Below are positions 1 through 5,827 of a stretch of DNA of 19,438 nt, piece by piece. The stretch lies in assembly GCA_020848015.1 (NCBI GenBank), contig JADLBA010000169.1, positions 1 through 19,438 of the forward strand, written 5' to 3'. A program made the translations under genes and the position numbers. The stretch comes from Crocinitomicaceae bacterium (GTDB lineage Bacteria; Bacteroidota; Bacteroidia; Flavobacteriales_D; Sanyastnellaceae). Every line of letters begins with the position of its first letter. Within the stretch, counting starts at the first letter, position 1. The notes under the pieces are model-generated. The model ran no database searches. It had not been told where the DNA came from and worked only from the letters and a program-made list of their open reading frames with translations.

Positions 1-244
1 AAAACTCAAACGGCCCCACTTCCATAACTTTCATCTGCTGAATAGGGAAATAAAGTACCACCGCTTTTTTAATCCATTCATTGACTTTCCACACACCTCC
101 TTTAACCGGTTCTGCAACCCGGAGACGACCTTTATCCAGTTCTTCTATGACTTCCCGAATCGAATTCTGAAAGGCGGTGTCACCTAACAGTTGCCTGTCT
201 TCCCATACTTTTTCAATGATATCTTTTGCAGATTGAATATCCAT
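1..244 (-). CDS. dapD: DapD, tetrahydrodipicolinate N-succinyltransferase (partial, 5' part)
   Basis: Reading the minus strand from the ATG at 244 gives 81 residues with no stop before the window edge, so the gene continues to the left. The protein contains LDKGRLRVAEP (about residues 44-54), then VNEWIKKAVVLYFP and VMEVGPFEF. These match the N-terminal helical domain of DapD, which precedes the left-handed beta-helix acyltransferase domain (outside this window). DapD transfers a succinyl group from succinyl-CoA to tetrahydrodipicolinate in the cytoplasmic diaminopimelate/lysine pathway, which supplies peptidoglycan. The catalytic part cannot be inspected here. A TATTTTTG box sits about 28 bases upstream of the start. 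The gene is divergent from ruvX, with 53 bp between the start codons. Confidence 0.88.
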   Translation of the reverse strand, partial: MDIQSAKDIIEKVWEDRQLLGDTAFQNSIREVIEELDKGRLRVAEPVKGGVWKVNEWIKKAVVLYFPIQQMKVMEVGPFEF

Positions 245-256
245 TGTTGAATTTTG
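226..256 (+). promoter_or_regulatory. Possible promoter of ruvX
   Basis: A TTG (226-228) is followed by a 20-base spacer and GAATTTTG (249-256). The latter matches TAnnTTTG at all but the first defined position. The predicted start of transcription would be near 263, about 35 bases before the ruvX ATG. The element overlaps the first codons of dapD on the other strand. It is a pattern match only. Confidence 0.33.
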
Positions 257-271
257 TTGTTGAATACAGGC

Positions 272-279
272 CAAAAATA
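272..279 (-). promoter_or_regulatory. Bacteroidota-type -7 box upstream of dapD
   Basis: On the minus strand this reads TATTTTTG, an exact match to the Bacteroidota -7 consensus TAnnTTTG, about 28 bases upstream of the dapD ATG. I see no convincing TTG -33 element at 19-21 bases upstream, so the assignment rests on the -7 box and its position. Confidence 0.4.
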
Positions 280-297
280 AGCCAGCTCATCACTTCC

Positions 298-708
298 ATG
301 TCTAAGATTCTTGCCATTGATTACGGAGCCAAAAGGAGCGGAATTGCTATTACGGATGCTATGCAGATCATTGCCAGCCCTCTGGAAACCATAGATACCG
401 GCAGATTGGTAGAGTGGTTATCGGTAATTATTGACCGCGAAAAGATTAGTGAACTCGTGGTAGGCGAGGCTCGTTATGCCGATGGAAGTGCCAGTGCCAT
501 AACAGTGGAACAGGAAAATTTTGTAAAAACATTGAAAAAAAAATTTCCCACTCTACTGATCGCCCGCCAGGATGAGCGCAACACGAGCAAGATGGCTGCT
601 GAAGCATTAGTAAAAGGTGGAATGAAAAAATCGTCGAGACAAATAAAAGGCAATGTGGACAAGGTAAGTGCCGCATTGATACTCAGAGCCTATCTTGAAA
701 CCAAATAA
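298..708 (+). CDS. ruvX: RuvX/YqgF-type Holliday junction nuclease homologue
   Basis: The 136-residue product has the RNase H-like fold signature of the YqgF/RuvX family. An N-terminal strand with IDYGAKRSGIAITD (residues 7-20) carries the first acidic residue, D8. VVGEAR (54-59) carries E57, DERNTSKMAAEAL starts at D92, and a C-terminal DKVSAALILRAYLE carries D121. Family members are cytoplasmic nucleases linked to Holliday junction resolution and to processing of the 16S rRNA precursor; which role applies here cannot be read from sequence. I chose the ATG at 298 because the family starts with the residues MSKILAIDYG. The frame is open back to 226, but that would overlap dapD and add 24 residues the family lacks. 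It converges on bshC, 29 bp away. Confidence 0.9.
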   Translation: MSKILAIDYGAKRSGIAITDAMQIIASPLETIDTGRLVEWLSVIIDREKISELVVGEARYADGSASAITVEQENFVKTLKKKFPTLLIARQDERNTSKMAAEALVKGGMKKSSRQIKGNVDKVSAALILRAYLETK

Positions 709-716
709 TAAATCCA

Positions 717-733
717 GTGAATAGTTGATTCAC
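717..733. terminator. Small inverted repeat between convergent ruvX and bshC
   Basis: GTGAAT, a five-base loop and ATTCAC form a perfect 6-bp stem in the short gap between two convergent genes. There is no clear T-run on either side, so it is at best a weak bidirectional terminator. Confidence 0.3.
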
Positions 734-737
734 ACCA

Positions 738-2327
738 TCACTGATCCAGTAGAATAACTTTGTATTCCTTTTTCATCGGATCAAAAGCGCTTAGTAAATT
801 ATCGAAAAGCGATGGCCCCGCCATTGCATAAAAAGAGAGAATAGATTCGCTGCGCTCTTGGGGGGCATCTCCTGGAAATAAGTCGTGCCATATTTTTTCG
901 ACCTGCTGAACTTTGATCTCTTCCCTGTTCTTTACTGCTTTGAAAATCTTTTTTTCCAATACATCCAGTGCATTCAGTTGTTTTTGCAGGTCTGCATTAG
1001 CAGTTGCTTCCAAAGTGGCATCCACACTTTTTGCTTTGATAATGGTAGTTGCAAAAAGAGCAATGAGTCTCTCTTTTTCTTCTGTAAGATCCGGTACGCC
1101 GGAACGTTCAATGACTAAACGCAGCACATCCTGTTTTTTTCTTAAAAGATCCGCAGGCGTAATTCCGACCTTGTTCATTCGAGCTTGCATACGCTGTGTG
1201 ATAAGAAAAGCATGGTCGCGCAATACGAGCAGCGGGTAGGGAATTTTTTCTTCATTGAAAAAACTGCGGAGTTGCATCCAGTAAGACAATTCTCCCGGCC
1301 CTCCGATATAGGCGACATTCGGAAGTGTGATTTCCTGATAGGCGGGGCGGAGGATGACATTAGGGCTAAAGACTTCGGGAGACTCATCCAACATTTGTTC
1401 TATTTCTGCTTTTCGAAAAACCTTATCAGTACCCACCACTCTCCACAAGTTATCATCTTCCTGTTCAAAGCGATTCCGGCTGCCGTTGTCGAGGAAGAAG
1501 AGATTTATCTCACGGGGATTTACCTGTGAGTGAAAGTTATTTTTTTTTAGCTCGGAATTAGTTTCGGTAACACAGTGAAAAGCATTATGATGAAAGAGAT
1601 CATGACTGAATAAACCTGTTGCCTGATGTTTCAATCGTCTGTCATCTGCATCAATGATCACAAGACCATACTTTCCGAACAGAGCATTGACAAAAAATCG
1701 CATTGCTCCGGAAAGATTATTATTCATCATGGCTTCCCTGAAAATTTCTATAACTTCAGACGTATAGGGCAATGTTCCGAGCATATTGCTGACTTGATCC
1801 ACAAATGCTATAATACCGTTAGTACTCATTCTCCCGACGCTTCCACTTTGAGTGTTTTCCCAAGAAATTTTTTTTCCAAATAAGAAGAGATGATTGATCT
1901 CTTCAAAATCATGATCTTCGGAGGCCATCCAGTAAACAGGGACAAATTTTTTTCCCGGAAATTTTTGATTCCACTGACCCGCCAGTTGAATTGCAGAAAG
2001 AATTTTAAAAACAAAATACATCGGCCCAGTGCCAAGGCAAAGTTGATGGCCGGTAGTTACGGTAAAGCAATTTTCATGACGAAGGGCTTCGATATTTTCT
2101 TCCACCGACGCATCAGTATTTAGTGAAGAATACTGATCGCTGAGAACCGATACTAGGAGTGAGCGTTTGTTAAAATCAAAATTCCGCGAGGAGATAATCT
2201 TCTCAGCACCTTTATCTGTGAAAGGAACATCAGTATATAACTCAATGGCTTCCGAAGACACGAGGTATTCATTCACAAGAGGCGGAAACAAACCGGAATT
2301 GACAGCAGGAAAAGCAACAACCTTCAT
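738..2327 (-). CDS. bshC: BshC, putative cysteine ligase of bacillithiol synthesis
   Basis: The 529-residue protein has the usual BshC length and hallmark motifs. TVTTGHQLCLGTGP (about 89-102) is the HIGH-like part of the Rossmann core. PVYWMASEDHDFEEINH (130-146) is highly typical of the family, and the C-terminal part (about 430-480) is charged and helical, as expected for the family's coiled coil. By family knowledge, BshC adds cysteine to glucosaminyl-malate as the last step of bacillithiol synthesis, a cytoplasmic low-molecular-weight thiol used in redox and electrophile defence. The bshA and bshB partners are not in this window. The ATG at 2327 gives the usual N-terminus. It lies 37 bp downstream of a secreted protein gene on the same strand with no promoter visible between them, so co-transcription is likely. 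Confidence 0.93.
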   Translation of the reverse strand: MKVVAFPAVNSGLFPPLVNEYLVSSEAIELYTDVPFTDKGAEKIISSRNFDFNKRSLLVSVLSDQYSSLNTDASVEENIEALRHENCFTVTTGHQLCLGTGPMYFVFKILSAIQLAGQWNQKFPGKKFVPVYWMASEDHDFEEINHLFLFGKKISWENTQSGSVGRMSTNGIIAFVDQVSNMLGTLPYTSEVIEIFREAMMNNNLSGAMRFFVNALFGKYGLVIIDADDRRLKHQATGLFSHDLFHHNAFHCVTETNSELKKNNFHSQVNPREINLFFLDNGSRNRFEQEDDNLWRVVGTDKVFRKAEIEQMLDESPEVFSPNVILRPAYQEITLPNVAYIGGPGELSYWMQLRSFFNEEKIPYPLLVLRDHAFLITQRMQARMNKVGITPADLLRKKQDVLRLVIERSGVPDLTEEKERLIALFATTIIKAKSVDATLEATANADLQKQLNALDVLEKKIFKAVKNREEIKVQQVEKIWHDLFPGDAPQERSESILSFYAMAGPSLFDNLLSAFDPMKKEYKVILLDQ

Positions 2328-2364
2328 AAATGCGAAAGTAGGAAAGTGGAAGATTCGTGAAAGA

Positions 2365-3411
2365 TCAGCGAACGAGATTTACAATACCTCGCTGTTCCAT
2401 TTTCCGGAGACCGAGTTCTTTATCGTACCGGGAAAAAGTAATTTCCCAGATATAGGTTCCATTATCAGATAATCGCGAGTTAGAAGACCCATCCCATCCT
2501 TTGTCTTCATCGGTAGAAAAGAATACTCTTTCTCCCCAGCGATTATAGACTGAAAATTCCCATTCGCTGATAAAACCTGCCACCGGTTTGAAGACATCGT
2601 TATTACCATCTCCGTTAGGAGTGAATGTATTCGGAACATAGAATGGTTGTATAAAGGCCGGGGAGAGGGGCACTTCAACAGTATTGTTAATTGTTTCTTT
2701 TTGCCCGGGGTTCAACAGTGGAGCGTTATCATTGGGGAGTATCTGAAGTGAAAAATCATCTACAAAATAATAAGCATAATGAGGGTTCTCACCATAAATT
2801 TCAACGATTTGTTTATCGGCATCATCTCCAAAAAGTCCAATGGTCATAAAAAGGTAAGGCTGATCAGCGTGTAATACGAAATTGATATTCTTCCATTCAG
2901 GAGAGTAGAGTACTTCGGCAATTTGAAACTGCGGCGATGCTATTAAGGGATCCTGCTCTGACTGGCTGGGTTGAGAGACAGAAAAATACATTCCGATATC
3001 GGCAACTCCCAGCCCAGCGGTAGAAACATCCGTTCTGTGACCATTGGTGATTTTAAAACTGATAGTGTAATTACGGCCTGTTTTCAGTGGTTCTGAAAAT
3101 ACAGCGGTAATATACTCACGGATATTTGAATTTTTTCTTCCGCAGGCGATAAACCCCATGATAGCATCTCCTTCGAAAGAGTTGACAATTGCAACCGGAG
3201 TTTCTGGGATATCTGCCTCGAAATTACCAAGGTAATTGAAATAATCGGGAGAGGCTATTGAGCTGCCTGCATTGTTCCAACCCTGAACTAAATGCCACTG
3301 CCCTACTGCAGTGGGGAATGCAGAGCAAACCTCAAATCCGGGATTGACCAACTGGCCAACTACGGGAGGTACCAATACGAACAATGCAACAACAAGTAAT
3401 GGCGTTCTCAC
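2365..3411 (-). CDS. Secreted protein with gliding-motility/type B T9SS C-terminal domain
   Basis: The 348-residue protein begins with a signal peptide (about residues 1-19, cut near VVGQ). A beta-rich region containing LVNPGFEVC (21-29) and SPDYFNYLGN (54-63) follows, of a kind seen in extracellular jelly-roll domains. The last 90 residues hold a CHU_C domain: FYVPNTFTPNGDGNNDVF (257-274), FSVYNRWGERVF (286-297), WDGS (306-309) and the terminal strand. This domain directs export by the type IX secretion system and attachment to or release from the cell surface. The N-terminal function is unknown. The frame opens with a GTG codon; no in-frame ATG lies upstream, and the signal peptide begins at this codon. 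Transcription probably starts at the promoter at 3435-3464 and continues into bshC. Confidence 0.85.
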   Translation of the reverse strand: MRTPLLVVALFVLVPPVVGQLVNPGFEVCSAFPTAVGQWHLVQGWNNAGSSIASPDYFNYLGNFEADIPETPVAIVNSFEGDAIMGFIACGRKNSNIREYITAVFSEPLKTGRNYTISFKITNGHRTDVSTAGLGVADIGMYFSVSQPSQSEQDPLIASPQFQIAEVLYSPEWKNINFVLHADQPYLFMTIGLFGDDADKQIVEIYGENPHYAYYFVDDFSLQILPNDNAPLLNPGQKETINNTVEVPLSPAFIQPFYVPNTFTPNGDGNNDVFKPVAGFISEWEFSVYNRWGERVFFSTDEDKGWDGSSNSRLSDNGTYIWEITFSRYDKELGLRKMEQRGIVNLVR

Positions 3412-3434
3412 TTTATTGAAAAGATATTACACTG

Positions 3435-3464
3435 TAAATATAGTAATATATCTATTATGCTCAA
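3435..3464 (-). promoter_or_regulatory. Putative promoter of the CHU_C protein gene
   Basis: On the minus strand a TTG (3462-3464) is followed by a 19-base spacer and TATATTTA (3435-3442), which matches TAnnTTTG except for the last base. The predicted transcript start is about 15 bases before the GTG start codon. The spacer length fits the known Bacteroidota arrangement. The rest of the gap (3465-3527) shows nothing I can name. Confidence 0.4.
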
Positions 3465-3527
3465 GTACTTATTCCCTCTTCTCTGCCCCAATTATAAACA
3501 TCCGGAGGAAAAGTACATGATCAATAC

Positions 3528-4475
3528 CTATTTTCCATCAAACAGATGGCTGATTCCAAAACAGAGGGTGTAGTTAGAAAGTCGCAAATCGCAATGTTCT
3601 CCTCTATTAATACTGTAAGGAGGAAAATTGAGTTGAAGGTATGATTGCAGCCACCACGATTTGCTCAAAGAAAACATCACTCCACCTCTGAGTTGAGCCA
3701 AGGCATAAAAAGAACGCGGTGACAATTCAGTATTGCTAATCATTTTGTAGGCTCCTTTTTCATTGAGCAGTGCCGAATTTCCAGTAGTTGCTCCTGCGCC
3801 GTTTATTGCCCAGCGAAGATTCATTCCAAGGTCCATAAAAACACTGGTGGATTTTTTTCTTTCGGGATTGGACAAAAAAAAGCGTGCTCCCAGCGGTATA
3901 TCTAATGCATAAAACGCGATTGTCTGAGTGTTAGTAGGCACCCGGATAGTATCCGTTTCGTAACCAATACCGACAGGGTAAAAATAATATTGCCATAACT
4001 GGCCTTCCCTGTTTTCAAATCGGAAACGCACCGAATCATTGGCCAGTGTTGAGGCATCCATCTCTATGAAACGTGCCTTGATCCTGCTGATACCTACCCC
4101 AGAGTATATCCCGATCTGGTTTGTAAACATCAGTATCCCTTGGAGTGATGCCATCGGTTGAACAAAATAGTCTTTTCCTTTGCCGAGAAATGCAGAAAGA
4201 GTACTCATACTGTCCTCTCCAGTGTTCTGCTGTACCCGCAGAAGATCAGCACCTGCCAGCAAAGACAGGTATTTTTTCTTGTATATATGCGGAGAAGTGA
4301 GGTCTTTATAGCCTTCTTTTTCGAGTGAATCAATATTTACGGCAACTTCTACTTTATTGATGTAAACTACCTCCCCGTCGAGAATAAGTGTATCCGGCTT
4401 CATATCGTATGCGAACACCGGAAGGTGTAGAAAAATTAAAAGCAGCAGAACAAATCTCCTGCTGCTTTTCGCCAT
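3528..4475 (-). CDS. Putative outer-membrane beta-barrel protein, function unknown
   Basis: I do not recognise the family. From the ATG at 4475 the product is 315 residues, with a clear signal peptide (SSRRFVLLLLIFLHLPVFA, cut near residue 22). A soluble stretch with LILDGEVVYINKVEV follows. The rest alternates polar and hydrophobic residues in amphipathic strands (for example GIYSGVGISRIKARFIEM and SWWLQSYLQLNF) and ends in an aromatic terminal strand, YTLCFGISHLF. This pattern suggests a barrel of perhaps 8-12 strands. A TTG at 4496 would add seven residues before the signal peptide and is less likely. It lies 72 bp downstream of the putative anti-sigma gene and is probably the third gene of the sigma operon. 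A terminator-like hairpin overlaps its first codons. Confidence 0.6.
   Translation of the reverse strand: MAKSSRRFVLLLLIFLHLPVFAYDMKPDTLILDGEVVYINKVEVAVNIDSLEKEGYKDLTSPHIYKKKYLSLLAGADLLRVQQNTGEDSMSTLSAFLGKGKDYFVQPMASLQGILMFTNQIGIYSGVGISRIKARFIEMDASTLANDSVRFRFENREGQLWQYYFYPVGIGYETDTIRVPTNTQTIAFYALDIPLGARFFLSNPERKKSTSVFMDLGMNLRWAINGAGATTGNSALLNEKGAYKMISNTELSPRSFYALAQLRGGVMFSLSKSWWLQSYLQLNFPPYSINRGEHCDLRLSNYTLCFGISHLFDGK
4438..4469 (-). terminator. Terminator-like or attenuator-like hairpin inside the start of a gene
   Basis: The transcript reads AAAAGCAGCAG, a 10-base loop and CTGCTGCTTTT, a perfect 11-bp stem, followed by AATTTTTC. It begins at the third codon of the outer-membrane-type gene and covers the signal peptide codons. 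It has the shape of an intrinsic terminator (A-run, stem, T-rich tail), although only the central 8 bp of the stem contain G or C. It could end transcripts from the sigma/anti-sigma genes, or act as an attenuator that reduces the third gene. It may also be a by-product of Ser and Leu codons. Confidence 0.4.
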
Positions 4476-4547
4476 TATCTCAGCATTTTTTTTCAACGCA
4501 CTTATCTGAACATGAATATGTGCGAAGGTAAACAGAGTCTGCCCTGC

Positions 4548-5150
4548 TTATTTTTTAGGAGTAAAAACCCTTACATTCAATTCTTTTTTTCCATTTCCTT
4601 CCGAATGATTTTCCATTGTGCCGGAAGATATTGTGCCGGCAGTATTTTTCGCACTGCTATGATTAGTCATAGGATTATCCGAATCAGTACTTTCAGATTC
4701 TGCATTTTGTTGGGTTTTGGATAAATTTTCATTTTCTGAAAAAACCGTTGCAGCAGGGGTATTGACGGAAGCAGTGCCGGTATTCATATCTCCACAAAAT
4801 GCACCCGATGCTCCGCGGGCAACCTTTCTTTCGTGAGATGCGGGAGCGATTGCCTCATCATCAGAAGTGACAATGGAAACTTCTGAAACTTGCAAAACAG
4901 GATCAATATGAGATTCAAAGCCGGAAGCTTTTACCGCATCAGCATCCGAATGGTGATTACTCGCGGCAAGGATACCGGCTCCACCAAACATAAGCAACAG
5001 GTACCATACATTTAAGCGTACCGGGTCAAATTTTAGAAACCGGCTCAACCATAACTTTCGGCGCACTCCTGAGTAAACGCTTTGCGGTACCTCGGGAGCG
5101 TAACCCGCAAGGCTCTCTCTTACTTTGTTGTAAAACTTTTCATCGCTCAT
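4548..5150 (-). CDS. Single-pass membrane protein, putative anti-sigma factor
   Basis: The 200-residue product has about 45 cytoplasmic residues (MSDEKFYNKVRESLAGY, then a basic stretch around RRKLWLSRFLKFDP). One membrane helix follows (about 46-64, LNVWYLLLMFGGAGILAAS). The remaining 135 residues form a low-complexity tail rich in Ser, Thr, Asn, Glu and Ala that should lie in the periplasm. The size, topology and 11-bp overlap with the upstream ECF sigma gene are those expected for an anti-sigma factor. I see no zinc-binding HxxxCxxC motif or FecR domain, so the role is inferred from position and topology. The overlap suggests translational coupling and matched amounts of the two proteins. 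It could also be a sigma-associated membrane protein of another kind. Confidence 0.6.
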   Translation of the reverse strand: MSDEKFYNKVRESLAGYAPEVPQSVYSGVRRKLWLSRFLKFDPVRLNVWYLLLMFGGAGILAASNHHSDADAVKASGFESHIDPVLQVSEVSIVTSDDEAIAPASHERKVARGASGAFCGDMNTGTASVNTPAATVFSENENLSKTQQNAESESTDSDNPMTNHSSAKNTAGTISSGTMENHSEGNGKKELNVRVFTPKK

Positions 5151-5700
5151 CTGATGGCAATTTGATTTTGCTTATTACTGATAATTCTCGTTGTAAATAC
5201 ACTTTTGCTCTTGAAAGCTGGGACTTGGATGTATTGACATCAATACCCAGCATATCCGCTATTTCCTTGTGCATAAATCCTTCTACCACATACATATTGA
5301 ATACTGTTTTATAACCGGCTGGCAACTTGCCAATACACAGTAACAGTTCTTCTCTGGTAAACTCCAAATCCTCAAAACTCAACGGGTCTTCATTCCCTTT
5401 TACCACTTCGTCAATGTCAGCCTGAAAAGCATGCTTGAGATTTTTACGGTAATTGGTGATCGAGGTGTTTACGGCTATTCTTTTCAGCCATCCCTCAAAA
5501 CTTCCGCTGTGATGGTAGGTCTGAATATTGTTAAAAATTTTCACAAACACTTCCTGCAACACATCCTGGGCTTCCATCCTGTTCTTTGTGTATCTCAGGC
5601 AGATACTGAAAAGGAGCGAAGAAAATCTTTTGTAAAGCTTGTCCTGCCAGCGTTTTTCACCACGAACACAGCCTTCGATTATTTCCCTGATTTCGTCCAT
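5140..5700 (-). CDS. ECF-type RNA polymerase sigma-70 factor
   Basis: The 186-residue protein has sigma region 2 at about residues 22-90 (YKRFSSLLFSICLRYTKNRMEAQDVLQEVF, then WLKRIAVNTSITNYRK) and region 4 at about 113-172. Region 4 includes LPAGYKTVFNMYVVEGFMHKEIADML and the helix-turn-helix NTSKSQLSRAKVYLQ. No region 1 or 3 is present, as in ECF factors. I start it at the ATG at 5700 because this gives the normal ECF N-terminus MDEIREIIEGCVRG. The frame stays open for another 100 codons, but those codons lie antisense to the divergent receptor gene. It overlaps the next gene by 11 bp. It likely directs RNA polymerase to this operon and perhaps to the divergent receptor gene. Confidence 0.92.
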   Translation of the reverse strand: MDEIREIIEGCVRGEKRWQDKLYKRFSSLLFSICLRYTKNRMEAQDVLQEVFVKIFNNIQTYHHSGSFEGWLKRIAVNTSITNYRKNLKHAFQADIDEVVKGNEDPLSFEDLEFTREELLLCIGKLPAGYKTVFNMYVVEGFMHKEIADMLGIDVNTSKSQLSRAKVYLQRELSVISKIKLPSDER

Positions 5701-5765
5701 CTTAAATAAAAACTCGGCATCCTGAAAAATGGTTGCACGGGAATTTTTCCGTTCACCGTCTTTCA

Positions 5766-5797
5766 ACAAATATGGCGATTTTCCGGCAAGAATCAAA
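5766..5797 (-). promoter_or_regulatory. Putative promoter of the ECF sigma operon
   Basis: On the minus strand TTTG (5794-5797), a 19-base spacer and CATATTTG (5766-5773) match the Bacteroidota housekeeping pattern TTTG-N19-TAnnTTTG at all but one defined base. The transcript would start near 5760, leaving a leader of about 60 bases before the sigma ATG at 5700. Confidence 0.4.
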
Positions 5798-5805
5798 GAG
5801 GCTGC

Positions 5806-5813
5806 TATTTTTG
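5806..5813 (+). promoter_or_regulatory. -7-like box in front of the TonB receptor gene
   Basis: TATTTTTG is an exact TAnnTTTG match, 14 bases before the ATG at 5828. No TTG is seen at 19-21 bases upstream. If used, the leader would be only about 8 bases. An ECF-dependent promoter in the same region may be the real one. Confidence 0.28.
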
Positions 5814-5827
5814 CACCGACAAAATTT

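Noticed and set aside
226..297. Longer N-terminus for RuvX
   Set aside because: It overlaps dapD and lacks similarity to the family; the ATG at 298 gives the standard start.
4497..4524. Inverted repeat CGCAC/GTGCG in the gap before the barrel-protein gene
   Set aside because: A 5-bp stem with an 18-base loop and no T-run is expected by chance; the hairpin at 4438-4469 is far stronger.
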